A stretch of DNA of 64,000 nucleotides, taken from the NCBI RefSeq assembly GCF_000330885.1, contig NC_020059.1, positions 1,973,001 through 2,037,000 on the forward strand. The letters run 5' to 3'. Source of the DNA: Rhizobium tropici CIAT 899 (GTDB taxonomy: Bacteria > Pseudomonadota > Alphaproteobacteria > Rhizobiales > Rhizobiaceae). The notes beneath the pieces were generated by a model that saw only the letters and a list, made by a program, of their open reading frames with translations, did not search any database and was not told the origin of the DNA. This document shows positions 1 through 10,725 of this stretch, in pieces; position 1 is the stretch's first letter, and the number at the start of each line of letters is the position of its first letter. Both the position numbers and the translations under genes were made by a program.

Positions 1-176
1 ATGGTCCGATGCTCGGCTGCCGCCTGCTCTTCCACGAATATGCCGGCCTCGGCTACAATTTCGATAATCATTGGAACGTAATGGCGCAGATCGCGCACTC
101 GTCGCATGCCGATCTTTGCGATGGGCCTAACGGCGGCATGACGCGTGCCGGCATCATGGTCGGCTACAAATTCTGA
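1..176 (+). CDS. PagL-like lipid A 3-O-deacylase, C-terminal fragment
   Basis: Only the last 57 codons are in the window; the gene begins to the left, and the first complete codon is at position 3. The reading frame ends in ...GIMVGYKF and TGA. The segment IAHSSHADL followed by GPNGG fits the PagL/acyloxyacyl-hydrolase active-site pattern H-x-S-(N/H)-A, and the aromatic C-terminal residue (Phe) is typical of outer-membrane beta-barrels. PagL-type enzymes remove an ester-linked acyl chain from position 3 of lipid A in the outer membrane. One substitution is visible: the usual Asn after the catalytic Ser is His here. The function is inferred from a short fragment. It is probably transcribed separately from purL, because hairpins lie between them. 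Confidence 0.65.
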   Translation, partial: GPMLGCRLLFHEYAGLGYNFDNHWNVMAQIAHSSHADLCDGPNGGMTRAGIMVGYKF

Positions 177-228
177 CCCTGCGAAGCGACCGCCCATGGC
201 CGCGCGCTCGATTTTCGCTACATCTATG

Positions 229-256
229 CCGGCGTGTTGTGAACGCCGGTGATTTT
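229..256 (+). terminator. Putative terminator of the PagL-like gene
   Basis: A 7-bp stem CCGGCGT/ACGCCGG (229-235 with 243-249) is followed by TGATTTT. A second perfect hairpin, CCTGTCG-CA-CGACAGG, follows at 257-272. The T-run is short, so this may be an attenuating or mRNA-stabilising structure rather than a strong terminator. Confidence 0.4.
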
Positions 257-304
257 CCTGTCGCACGACAGGGAGAGTTGCGCTAAAGAGACCCCGATCC
301 CTGA

Positions 305-2578
<2,274 letters not shown>

Positions 2579-2592
2579 TCGAGGTACCACCT

Positions 2593-2826
2593 ATGCCCAT
2601 GAACCCCGGCGATATCGAAGACATGATCAAGGCCGGCATTCCCGGCGCCAAGGTGACGATTCGCGACCTGGCCGGGGATGGCGATCACTATGCAGCCGAA
2701 GTTGTCGCGGAAGCCTTCCGCGGCAAGAGCCGCGTGCAGCAGCACCAGATGGTCTATGATGCCTTGAAGGGTAATATGGGCGGCGTGCTGCACGCCCTCG
2801 CGCTGCAGACGTCAGCGCCCGACTGA
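2593..2826 (+). CDS. BolA family protein
   Basis: 77 codons, the size of the short BolA/YrbA class. The conserved second half, with HQMVYDALKG and MGGVLHALALQT, is present. BolA proteins form [2Fe-2S]-bridged complexes with monothiol CGFS glutaredoxins and act in iron sensing or Fe-S trafficking. The partner type (grxD) is encoded 2.1 kb downstream on the same strand. The start is supported by GAGG 8 nt upstream. The 3' end overlaps the end of the convergent hydrolase gene by 15 bp, so there is no room for a separate terminator between them. Confidence 0.92.
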   Translation: MPMNPGDIEDMIKAGIPGAKVTIRDLAGDGDHYAAEVVAEAFRGKSRVQQHQMVYDALKGNMGGVLHALALQTSAPD

Positions 2827-4011
2827 GAGCGCCTGCGCCGCTTCGCCGGAGTGGAAGCTCAGCTCCGGCAATCTCTTCGCTGAGAATTCAGCGAAATCCG
2901 CAGCCGGCAGCGGACCGGCTGTCATCAGCGTGAAATCGAAGAAGGCCCTGAGATCGGGACCGAGCACATATTGCCGGTGAACTCGCAGGAAATCCCGCTT
3001 GATCTTCTTGTAATGCTTTTCCGACAGCATCTGCTTGAAGCGCACGAAGAGGATCGAAGCCTGCTGGACATCCTCATGGCCGCAAACAGCCGCGACCTTC
3101 GCCTTATAAAAATGGATTGCATCGGTCAGACAGTGGACGTCGAGCCAGAAGATGTCCTGGCAGCGCGCGATCAATCCGACGCGTGAGCGCAACACCTTTG
3201 CCGACCGCATGAGAGCACATTGCAGGATGGCACTGCCAAGGGTCGTAAACACCACGCGCTTGCCTTGCAGCAGGTCCGGCTCGCGCTCCAGCAACAAGCC
3301 GACCACGTGAGCCGCCACGGACGAGCCCATGCTATGCGAGGAGATGACGAACTCTTCGACGTCGGGCTCATCCAAGACTTGCCGGACGCTGACGGCGCTG
3401 GCTTCCAGCCACTGTTCAGCGCCTATTCCGTTCAAACCCGCCATCGCCACCGCCATCTCCCAATCGGAAAAGAGATGCAAGGTATGCAGCTTTTCGGCTT
3501 GTGGCAGGAAGACATAGACGAAAAAGGCGACTGCGAGCGCGATGCTGCCGATATGGCTCCAGGCCGGCAGCCCGAAAAGGATTGGCGCAAACGCGATCGA
3601 CAGGCTGAGAATCAACCCCGCAAGCATCAGCAGAAAGGGAAAGATAAAGAACAGGCCGAAGCGCCATGCATGACGGAAATAGCCGGTCATGCCGCCCGAA
3701 GCGGCAACTTTTGCCGCGGCAAGATAGCCCTGCATCAACCGCGTGAAGAATGGCCTGCCATTCAGCGTGGCAACCAGATCGTTATGATCGACGATGTGAA
3801 TGCGGCTTTGCGTATGCCAGTCCGCAGCCGTCGCCGTGACATCGAAATACGGCGCACGGCCGAAATTCTTCATCTCGTCCACTGACACGGTGAAATCCCA
3901 GGCGGCGGCGCTCTGCCGCGCAGAACGCTCGTAACGAGCCCGATGTGCGGCAGCGTCCAGCGGCTCGAAGCCAGGGAAGTGGAGAACCACCCTCTTCTTG
4001 ATAGGATTCAT
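2812..4011 (-). CDS. Membrane-anchored alpha/beta-hydrolase-like protein
   Basis: 399 codons from the ATG at 4011 (MNPIKKRVVLHFPGFEP); an in-frame ATG 30 codons further upstream is less likely because the preceding residues look non-coding. Roughly: N-terminal globular part 1-110, two hydrophobic membrane segments near 118-143 and 152-170, then a C-terminal part with the nucleophile-elbow motif SHSMG (Ser about 227), typical of serine lipases and esterases. The N-terminal strand VVLHFPGFEP also resembles the first strand of a hydrolase fold, so the two membrane helices may be inserted into the hydrolase. The substrate is unknown. The gene is convergent with bolA and overlaps it by 15 bp. I do not recognise a named family. 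Confidence 0.75.
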   Translation of the reverse strand: MNPIKKRVVLHFPGFEPLDAAAHRARYERSARQSAAAWDFTVSVDEMKNFGRAPYFDVTATAADWHTQSRIHIVDHNDLVATLNGRPFFTRLMQGYLAAAKVAASGGMTGYFRHAWRFGLFFIFPFLLMLAGLILSLSIAFAPILFGLPAWSHIGSIALAVAFFVYVFLPQAEKLHTLHLFSDWEMAVAMAGLNGIGAEQWLEASAVSVRQVLDEPDVEEFVISSHSMGSSVAAHVVGLLLEREPDLLQGKRVVFTTLGSAILQCALMRSAKVLRSRVGLIARCQDIFWLDVHCLTDAIHFYKAKVAAVCGHEDVQQASILFVRFKQMLSEKHYKKIKRDFLRVHRQYVLGPDLRAFFDFTLMTAGPLPAADFAEFSAKRLPELSFHSGEAAQALSVGR

Positions 4012-4224
4012 ATTGCAGTCTGTCCCCGGGGGCGCCAATAGCACTGATAAAACTGAAGATGGCCATGACCACGAACTGCCGGCTTTTTCATGGCGGAGCA
4101 ATATAGTCCGCTGAAAATAAAAAGTCTGGAATCAACCGTTCACGATCGCTGCGGCGGGCAGAAAGGGGCCTGTTCCCAAGAATCCCGCTCGCTAACGTGC
4201 CATAGTGTGGCAGCACGGCATGTC

Positions 4225-4527
4225 TCAGCATTCATGGCGAGGATATGGAGAAGCCTCGGCACACGAGTCTACCGGTGGAGCAATCATGATTTTTTCGGCG
4301 ATAGGAGACGCCATCCGCTGCGGCGTCGGGGCGGTCGCGGCACGATAGCCGAAAGCGATGCTCAATATAAGGACGATGGCACTGACAGTCACTGCGCTAT
4401 TCAGGATCGATGCTCTTGGCGTGCGCACGTGCTCGAAATATTCCCGCTCGCCTTCGCTGGTGTCCTCAGAGCTATAAAATTCGCGCTCTTCACCAACCTG
4501 CCCGTCTGAATAATGGTGGTGGCTCAT
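4225..4527 (-). CDS. Small single-span membrane protein of unknown function
   Basis: 100 codons. The N-terminal 40 residues are hydrophilic and acidic (MSHHHYSDGQ, many Glu). One transmembrane helix follows at about 43-62 (ILNSAVTVSAIVLILSIAFG), then a short C-terminal tail with MASPIAEKIMIAPP. A good ribosome-binding site, GAGGGAGCGG, sits just before the ATG at 4527, which is the main reason for calling it real. No family recognised. An inverted repeat about 78 bp upstream may control it. Confidence 0.6.
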   Translation of the reverse strand: MSHHHYSDGQVGEEREFYSSEDTSEGEREYFEHVRTPRASILNSAVTVSAIVLILSIAFGYRAATAPTPQRMASPIAEKIMIAPPVDSCAEASPYPRHEC

Positions 4528-4907
4528 GGTGTCCGCTCCCTCAAAATGCGACTGCGATGCTCACAAGGGACCGATACGCGCCAAATCGCATCAATCGAAA
4601 CACTTTTACAAACATACCGATCGTTTGTAAATTAGATAGCAGACTACTATTAACCGTCCCTTGCTTCACATTTATGTGTGTTGTTCAGGCACGGAGTTGA
4701 AGGGTCGTTTTCAAAACGCACTATTCAGAAAATCAGCTCAATGCGCCATTTTCGCTGCGGTCCCAGGCCGTCAATTCGTGGGTCCATTCATGCGATGAAA
4801 AAAACGATGCGTATGTTTTGCGGCTGGAAATCTTGTCGGCTGCTTGCTATTTAAGGGACAGATGTAACGCTGCGGACCTTGACCCCGCATGTGAAAGGAA
4901 CTGGACA
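4528..4907. other. 380-bp intergenic region with divergent promoters (small membrane gene / grxD)
   Basis: This stretch carries no convincing gene. It is AT-richer than its surroundings and separates two divergent starts. The notable content is the inverted repeat TTTACAAAC-N9-GTTTGTAAA at 4605-4631 (listed separately). The grxD ribosome-binding site AAAGGAA is at about 4894-4900. No clear -35/-10 pair can be assigned by eye. Confidence 0.6.
4605..4631. promoter_or_regulatory. Perfect 9-bp inverted repeat, candidate operator
   Basis: TTTACAAAC (4605-4613) and GTTTGTAAA (4623-4631) are separated by ATACCGATC. The spacing and the CCGATC-like centre resemble TetR-family operators, but no regulator gene adjoins. 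It could regulate the - strand small membrane gene (start 78 nt away) or, less likely, grxD. Confidence 0.4.
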
Positions 4908-5243
4908 ATGAGCGGCATTCACGAATTCATCGATAATGAAGTTAAGAACAACGACGTCGTTCTTTTCATGAAAGGCACGCCCCAGTTCCCGCAGTGTGGC
5001 TTCTCCGGCCAGGTGGTCCAGATTCTCGATTATATCGGCGTCGACTACAAGGGCATCAATGTCCTTGCCGATGCCGAGATTCGCCAGGGCATCAAGGACT
5101 ATTCCAACTGGCCGACCATCCCGCAGCTTTACGTGAAGGGCGAATTCATCGGCGGCTGCGATATCGTGCGCGAGATGTTCCAGGCGGGCGAGTTGCAGCA
5201 ACACCTTCAGGAACACGGCATCAGCGTTCGCGGCGCCGCCTGA
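4908..5243 (+). CDS. grxD: Monothiol glutaredoxin, CGFS type
   Basis: 111 codons. The CGFS active site (Cys30) lies in FPQCGFSG and is followed by the glutathione-binding segments [19 protein letters not shown] and the GELQ tail. Class II monothiol glutaredoxins carry a glutathione-coordinated [2Fe-2S] cluster, pair with BolA, and deliver clusters. ATG at 4908 is chosen over an in-frame start 30 codons upstream because AAAGGAA precedes it and MSGIHEFID is a typical family N-terminus. It is 2.1 kb from its likely partner bolA, separated by two opposite-strand genes. Confidence 0.96.
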   Translation: MSGIHEFIDNEVKNNDVVLFMKGTPQFPQCGFSGQVVQILDYIGVDYKGINVLADAEIRQGIKDYSNWPTIPQLYVKGEFIGGCDIVREMFQAGELQQHLQEHGISVRGAA

Positions 5244-5340
5244 CCGGGCACCGGGCTCCTCGTCCGGTTTCCATAGTTAAATTTGATCAATTGGGCGCTG
5301 CCGCCGGGCGGCGCCTTGACATGTTTATGGGAATAAAACC

Positions 5341-6615
5341 GTGACGACTTCATCCCAGGCCATGTCCCAGGGGCAGCTGCCCATGGGCAAACGCGAGTTC
5401 ATCGTACTCGCGGCCTTTCTGATGGCGATCAATTCGCTTGCCATCGACATCATGCTCCCTGCATTGCAGCAGATCGGCTCCAGCCTCGGCGTGATGAACG
5501 AGAATCATCGGCAATATGTGGTAACGGCCTATCTGATCGGCTTCGGCTCGGCGCAGCTCATCTACGGCCCCCTGTCGGATCGCTTCGGCCGCCGCCTGCC
5601 CCTGCTGATCGGCCTGACCGTCTACGTCATCTCCGCTTTCGGCATTGCCCTTATTCCGTCTTTTGCCGGCCTCCTCGCGCTCCGCTTCATCCAGGGCCTG
5701 GGATCGGCGGCAACGCGCGTCATCACCATTTCCATCGTCCGTGACGTCTTCGGCGGCCGCCTGATGGCCGAAGTGATGTCACTCATCATGATGGTGTTCA
5801 TGATCGTGCCTGTCATCGCGCCAGGAAGCGGTCAGATCATCATGCTCGTCAGCACCTGGCACATGATCTTCGTCTTCATCGGCACCATGGCGACGCTCGT
5901 CGGTCTCTGGATGTATTTCCGGCTTCCGGAGACATTGAAGCCGGAAAATATCCGTCCGCTGACCATCAGATCGGTAGCCTCCGCCTTCAGGATGGTTCTG
6001 ACAAACCGCGTAGCACTCTGTTACACCTTGGCCAGCACGTTCCTGTTCGGGGCGCTGTTCGGCTTCATCAATTCGGCGCAGCAGATCTATAGCGGCATTT
6101 ACGGGCTGGGCGTGTACACGCCAGTTGCCTTTGGCGGCGTGGCGCTTTTCATGGCGCTGTCCTCCTTCATAAACTCACAGCTCGTCGGCCGCTTCGGCAT
6201 GCGGCGGCTTTCCCATGCGGCATTGCTCGGCTTCTCCTTCATCACCTTCATTTGGATGCTGGTGCAGCTCTATGGCCCGGCACCGATGTCCTTCCCACTG
6301 TTCATGCTGTTTTTCGCGCTGGCAATGTTCCAGTTCGGCTGGATCGGCTCGAATTTCAATTCTCTCGCCATGGAGCCGCTCGGCCATGTCGCCGGCACCG
6401 CCTCCTCCGTGCTCGGCTTCATGAGCACGGTCGGCGGCGCCTCGATTGGCGCCGGTATCGGCCAGTATTTCAACGGTACGGCAACGCCGATGGTCATCGG
6501 CTACTTCACCGTTTCGCTGATCGGTCTGGTCTTCGTAGTGATCGCCGAAAGGGGACGCCTCTTCCGCCCGCACAATGCGCCTCCTCCGGCCGATCAGTCT
6601 CTCGCTTTACATTGA
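5341..6615 (+). CDS. Bcr/CflA-type MFS drug exporter (first of a tandem pair)
   Basis: 424 codons from a GTG at 5341; an ATG at 5362 (MSQGQLPMGK) is an alternative. About 12 membrane helices. MFS motif A appears as GPLSDRFGRRLP in the loop after helix 2, and the helix-5 region has IAPGSGQ, as in the Bcr/CflA drug:proton antiporter family (14-TM homologues excluded by length). It likely expels a toxic compound or metabolite; the substrate is unknown. Its stop is 13 bp before the start of a clearly homologous second exporter, so they form one transcription unit and probably arose by duplication. Confidence 0.88.
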   Translation: MTTSSQAMSQGQLPMGKREFIVLAAFLMAINSLAIDIMLPALQQIGSSLGVMNENHRQYVVTAYLIGFGSAQLIYGPLSDRFGRRLPLLIGLTVYVISAFGIALIPSFAGLLALRFIQGLGSAATRVITISIVRDVFGGRLMAEVMSLIMMVFMIVPVIAPGSGQIIMLVSTWHMIFVFIGTMATLVGLWMYFRLPETLKPENIRPLTIRSVASAFRMVLTNRVALCYTLASTFLFGALFGFINSAQQIYSGIYGLGVYTPVAFGGVALFMALSSFINSQLVGRFGMRRLSHAALLGFSFITFIWMLVQLYGPAPMSFPLFMLFFALAMFQFGWIGSNFNSLAMEPLGHVAGTASSVLGFMSTVGGASIGAGIGQYFNGTATPMVIGYFTVSLIGLVFVVIAERGRLFRPHNAPPPADQSLALH

Positions 6616-6628
6616 CAGGCATATTCGA

Positions 6629-7924
6629 ATGACAACCCCGCCTCAATCCCAGTCGCCGGCTCAGCCGCCGGTGCAGTCCGGCTCCAGCCGCATCGGTCTT
6701 GGCATCGTGGAATTCATCCTCACGATCGCCTTGATGACTGCCAGCATTTCCATGGGCATCGACAGCATGCTGCCGGCGCTGCCGAATATCGGCCAGTCGC
6801 TTAATGTCGCCAATCCGAACGACATCCAGCTCGTCATAGGCGTCTATTTCCTCGGATTCGGCATTTGTCAGCTTTTCTTCGGTAGCCTGTCGGACACCTA
6901 TGGCCGACGATACATCCTGCTTGGCGGTCTTGCCTTCTATACGGTGACCCTGTTTGCCGCGGCCTGGAGCGGCAGCCTGTTTGCCTTGCTTGCCATGCGC
7001 TTTGCCCAGGGCGTCGGCGCTGCGGCCGTGCGCATCACGACGCTCGCCATCGTCCGCGATTGCTTCGGCGGTCGCGAAATGGCCCGCGTCATGTCCTATG
7101 TCATGATCGTATTCATGATCATGCCGATGGTCGCGCCCTTCGTCGGCCAGATGATCGTTGCCTATTCGAACTGGCAATGGATCTTCATCCTGCTCGGCAT
7201 CGTCAGCGCCGCCCTCTTCCTGGTCGCTTTCTTCCGCATGAAGGAAACGCTGCCCGCTGAAGAGCGCCTGCCGCTCTCGGTCGCTTCCGTGCTGTCCGGC
7301 TTTAAGACCGTACTGACCAACCGCATCACCTGCGGCTACATGATCGGCCTGACGCTCTATACTGGCGTCATCTGCGCCTACATCGTCTCCGTGCAGCAGG
7401 TTTTCGGCGAGGTCTACGGCCTCGGGGACACGTTCCCGATCGCCTTTGCGGCAACGGCAGCCGGCACCGCCGTCGCGCAGTTTGCCAATGGCTATTTCGT
7501 CCGCAGCTTCGGCATGCGCCGCATTTCCCACGCCGCGATGATTGTTTTCACCGTCCTTGGAGCCGTCGGCTACGTCGTCGGAATGTTCGGCCAGCCGAGC
7601 TTCATCTTCATTTATGTACTGATCTCGGTCATGCTGATGATGTTCGCCGTCATTACCACCAACTGCATGGCCATCAGCCTGGAGCCGATGGGACACCTGG
7701 CGGGAACGGCAGCCGCCATCACCAGCTCGATTTCCACGACAGTCGGCGTCCTGCTCGGCGGCGTCGTCGGCCAGATGTTCGATGGCACTGCACAGCCGCT
7801 ACTTGCCGGCTTCACCATATTTGGCGCGCTGTCGATCGTCGCAACGCTGTGGGCGGAACGCGGCAAGCTCTTCACCCATCCTGGCGATACGCCGGCCCTG
7901 GAACCAGGCATGGGTCACGTCTGA
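6629..7924 (+). CDS. Bcr/CflA-type MFS drug exporter (second of a tandem pair)
   Basis: 431 codons from the ATG at 6629 (MTTPPQSQSP); an in-frame start 18 codons upstream lies inside the previous gene and is rejected. About 12 membrane helices, with motif A GSLSDTYGRRYI after helix 2. Position by position it resembles the upstream exporter: IDSMLPALPNIG versus IDIMLPALQQIG, and LEPMGHLAGTA versus MEPLGHVAGTA. The N-terminal extension is rich in Pro, Gln and Ser. The two may form a heterodimer or handle different substrates; nothing in the sequence decides this. It is convergent with the cyclase gene, 13 bp apart. Confidence 0.88.
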   Translation: MTTPPQSQSPAQPPVQSGSSRIGLGIVEFILTIALMTASISMGIDSMLPALPNIGQSLNVANPNDIQLVIGVYFLGFGICQLFFGSLSDTYGRRYILLGGLAFYTVTLFAAAWSGSLFALLAMRFAQGVGAAAVRITTLAIVRDCFGGREMARVMSYVMIVFMIMPMVAPFVGQMIVAYSNWQWIFILLGIVSAALFLVAFFRMKETLPAEERLPLSVASVLSGFKTVLTNRITCGYMIGLTLYTGVICAYIVSVQQVFGEVYGLGDTFPIAFAATAAGTAVAQFANGYFVRSFGMRRISHAAMIVFTVLGAVGYVVGMFGQPSFIFIYVLISVMLMMFAVITTNCMAISLEPMGHLAGTAAAITSSISTTVGVLLGGVVGQMFDGTAQPLLAGFTIFGALSIVATLWAERGKLFTHPGDTPALEPGMGHV

Positions 7925-7937
7925 GCGACGCGACTCC

Positions 7938-8870
7938 TTAAACGCCGCTGCGCGGCCGGCTGACCCAGCGTAGCGCCGCGGCGATCGCAAGGCCGAACAA
8001 GGGCCACATCGCCCAGGGCGTGCCGTGCCAGGTGAAAAGATTGATCATAACGATGCCAACGCCGGTGATGACAAGACTGGCGATCGCCATATCGATCTGC
8101 CTGTTGCTGCGCACGTAGCGAAATGCCGTAACCCATAAAATGGCGAGTATCGGCCATTTTGCCCAGAACTCTCCGTGCCAGGTAAGGCCGTTGAGTATGG
8201 CAAGCCCGATGCAGACGATGAGCGGCGCAGCATAGCTGCGGCGCCAGTCCTGCAGCGCAGGCTCCTGCGCCACCGGCTCGGGCGCCCGCGCAGGGGCTCG
8301 CTCCGGACGAGGCGAGCGATAATCGGACGTCGTGTCGACAACCTGCACGCTGCCGATCCGCACCGCATAGCTCGGCACGCCGCCGTCGATGTTCTTGACC
8401 TCGAGCTGCCCGAGAAAATCGAAACCTACGGCAACCTTGTTGCGCACCTGGTCATAGACGGTGTTGGAAATGACGATGCCGCCTGGAGCAGCGCGCGACT
8501 GCAGCCGAGCTGCAATATTGACGCCGTCTCCATAGAGATCGTCGCCATCGGCGATCACATCACCGAGATTGAGGCCGATGCGAAAGAGCATCTGCTTGTC
8601 GGGATTGATTACGGCATTGTAGCCGGCAAGCTCGTTCTGCGTGTCGATCGCAGCGCGCACGGCTTCGACGACGCTTGGAAACTCGGCGAACACGCCATCG
8701 CCCCAGGTATTGATGACCCGGCCGCCATGGGCTTCGATCAGCCGTTTCATCGCATCGCGGTAACGACGAAGGGTTGAAAGCGTCCCCTCCTCGTCCTTCC
8801 CCATGAGGCGCGTGTAGTCCTGCACATCGGCGCAGAAGATGGTGGTCAGCTTGCGGCTCGTCTCGGACAT
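7938..8870 (-). CDS. Class III adenylate/guanylate cyclase with C-terminal paired-TM region
   Basis: 310 codons. The N-terminal catalytic domain occupies about 1-175: metal-binding Asp15 (FCADVQDYT) and Asp58 (WGDGVFAEF), and the transition-state pair Asn118/Arg122 (DGVNIAARL), are all present, so it should be active. It makes cAMP or cGMP from ATP or GTP; the purine-specifying positions do not clearly distinguish them. The domain order is reversed from many cyclases: catalytic first, then a Pro/Arg/Glu-rich linker, then four hydrophobic segments arranged as two '2TM' units, each containing TWHGxxWAxWP. ATG at 8870 has GCGAGG 9 nt upstream; an ATG three codons earlier overlaps that Shine-Dalgarno and is rejected. 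Confidence 0.9.
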   Translation of the reverse strand: MSETSRKLTTIFCADVQDYTRLMGKDEEGTLSTLRRYRDAMKRLIEAHGGRVINTWGDGVFAEFPSVVEAVRAAIDTQNELAGYNAVINPDKQMLFRIGLNLGDVIADGDDLYGDGVNIAARLQSRAAPGGIVISNTVYDQVRNKVAVGFDFLGQLEVKNIDGGVPSYAVRIGSVQVVDTTSDYRSPRPERAPARAPEPVAQEPALQDWRRSYAAPLIVCIGLAILNGLTWHGEFWAKWPILAILWVTAFRYVRSNRQIDMAIASLVITGVGIVMINLFTWHGTPWAMWPLFGLAIAAALRWVSRPRSGV

Positions 8871-8983
8871 TTGTCTCATCCTCGCGGCAAGCGCCGACCA
8901 AGGCTCTTGCCTGTTGGAGCAAAGATAGCCCTCCGGCTGTCACTTTCCAAGAGGCCGCGCCGGCTATCGTGGCGTGGATCCCC

Positions 8984-9808
8984 TCAAAGAGTGAAGACTT
9001 CGCGCCGCAACAGCTCCCATGTGTCCTTGTCCACCGCGACAAGGAGCCCGCCATCGAGGTGATGCGGCAAATAGGGCGAACCGTCGAAACGGCGGACATA
9101 GGCTCCGGATTCGGCCGAGATCAGCGATCCCGCCAGGTGATCCCAAGGCATCAGCTTGTTGTACATGAGATAATGCACATAGCCGCCCGCGAGCGTGCGA
9201 TACTCATGCGCCGCGCAGCGATAGCAGGTCGTGTAGCGCACCTTGGCGAGATTACCCATGATCTCGGCGCGCTTTTCCTTGGGCAGAAAGCCGGTAGCCG
9301 CCATACCGACCAATTCGTCAAGGGGGACGGATGGAGCAACCTTGAGACGCAGCGTCTCGCCATCGGGCCGGCGCAGCCATGCGCCGCTGCCGCGTTCCGC
9401 CAGCACCCAATCGTCGCCCATCGGATCGAAGATGATGCCGGCAACGGTTTCTCCCTTCGAAACCACCGAAGCCATGACGCCGAAGGCCGGAATGCCGGCG
9501 GCGAAATTGAATGTGCCGTCGACGGGATCGACGATGATCGCGAGATCGACATCCACGAGCTTCGTCAATAGCGATGGGTCGGCGGCAACCGATTCCTCGC
9601 CGATGAACAAAGCTTCGGGCCAGAGCCGTGCGACCTCCGCCTTTATCATATGTTCGGCACGCTCATCGGCTTCCGTTACCAGATCCGTCGCCTCACTCTT
9701 GGCGCGGATATCGTCGCTGCCCAGCCTGCGAAAACGCGGCAGGATCTCCGTCTGTGCCGCACGGCGCAGCACATGAGCAAGCGTGGTAACGTCAACGAGC
9801 GATGTCAT
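8984..9808 (-). CDS. Inositol monophosphatase family protein (paralogue 1)
   Basis: 274 codons. All Li+-sensitive Mg2+ phosphatase motifs are present: GEES (70-73), DPVDGTFNF (from 94) and WDHLAG (222-227). The family hydrolyses inositol phosphates, 3'-phosphoadenosine phosphate, fructose bisphosphate or histidinol phosphate; the substrate cannot be told from sequence. Shine-Dalgarno AAAGGAA precedes the ATG. It lies 16 bp downstream of a clear paralogue on the same strand, so the two are one operon. It is not an SuhB orthologue by its WDHLAG context, but this is uncertain. Confidence 0.9.
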   Translation of the reverse strand: MTSLVDVTTLAHVLRRAAQTEILPRFRRLGSDDIRAKSEATDLVTEADERAEHMIKAEVARLWPEALFIGEESVAADPSLLTKLVDVDLAIIVDPVDGTFNFAAGIPAFGVMASVVSKGETVAGIIFDPMGDDWVLAERGSGAWLRRPDGETLRLKVAPSVPLDELVGMAATGFLPKEKRAEIMGNLAKVRYTTCYRCAAHEYRTLAGGYVHYLMYNKLMPWDHLAGSLISAESGAYVRRFDGSPYLPHHLDGGLLVAVDKDTWELLRREVFTL

Positions 9809-9824
9809 GCTTTTTCCTTTCGCG

Positions 9825-10652
9825 TCAGGCGCCGATGATCTCGCGGCGAATCATCCGCCAGCTTTCCTCATCCGGCGCAGAAATAATGCCGCCCGTCGTC
9901 TCGCCGGGTCTGTAGGGCGTGCCATCGAATTTGGCGGTATAACCGCCTGCTTCCTGATGCGCCAGCACTCCGGCAAGATGATCCCATGGCATCAGCTTTG
10001 AATGGCCGATGAAGTGCCACTTGCCCGACGCCACCATCCAATATTCGTAGGCCGAGCAATTGAGAGAGAAAGCCATACGGGTCTTCGATAGATTGCCGCA
10101 GATGCGTGACCGCTCAGGCTCATCCATATGCCCCCAGGATATGGCGCCCGTCATCGCCTTCAAAGACGCCGGCGCGGCGACGGCAAGCCGCCTCGCCTGC
10201 CCGGTTTGCCGGCGCAGGAAAGTGCCGCCGCCTTTCATGGCGGTCAGGGTGTCGCCAAGCACGGGATCGTGGATGATGCTCGCGATCGTCTCGCCATTGG
10301 CGATGACGGCGACGATCGTCCCGAAGACCGGCAATCCCGCCGCGAAATTGAATGTGCCGTCCACCGGGTCGATGGTGAAAGCCAATTCCGCATGCGCCAG
10401 CGCCGGCACGACGGACTTGTCGGCCTCATAGGCTTCTTCGCCCACGATGACGGCCTTTGGAAACCGTGTCTTCAATGCCGCGGTGATGTGCCGCTCAGCC
10501 CGAAGGTCGGCCTCGGTCACAAGGTCGATGGCCGAGGTCTTTTCCGATATGTCGCCAGCGTCCAGGTTGCGGAAACGCAGCATGATTTCCTTTGACGCCG
10601 CTTCGGCAACGATCGTCATCACATAGTCGAAATCAGCATCGGAGAAAGTCAT
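9825..10652 (-). CDS. Inositol monophosphatase family protein (paralogue 2)
   Basis: 275 codons, upstream member of the tandem pair. Motifs: GEEA (71-74, where the paralogue has GEES), DPVDGTFNFAAGLP (from 95) and WDHLAG (223-228). Metal-binding Glu and Asp residues are conserved, so it should be catalytically competent. The two proteins share the same layout throughout, including NKLMPWDHLAG versus HSKLMPWDHLAG and the C-terminal W-x-x-(L/I)-RRE. Diverged substrate pockets after duplication are the likely reason for keeping both. ATG at 10652 has GAGG upstream. Confidence 0.9.
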   Translation of the reverse strand: MTFSDADFDYVMTIVAEAASKEIMLRFRNLDAGDISEKTSAIDLVTEADLRAERHITAALKTRFPKAVIVGEEAYEADKSVVPALAHAELAFTIDPVDGTFNFAAGLPVFGTIVAVIANGETIASIIHDPVLGDTLTAMKGGGTFLRRQTGQARRLAVAAPASLKAMTGAISWGHMDEPERSRICGNLSKTRMAFSLNCSAYEYWMVASGKWHFIGHSKLMPWDHLAGVLAHQEAGGYTAKFDGTPYRPGETTGGIISAPDEESWRMIRREIIGA

Positions 10653-10725
10653 AGGAAGCCTCTGTTTTGAAAGGGCTTCCTCTTATGCCCGATTCGATGA
10701 CATCGGTGTGGCAAAAGCGCTGAAT

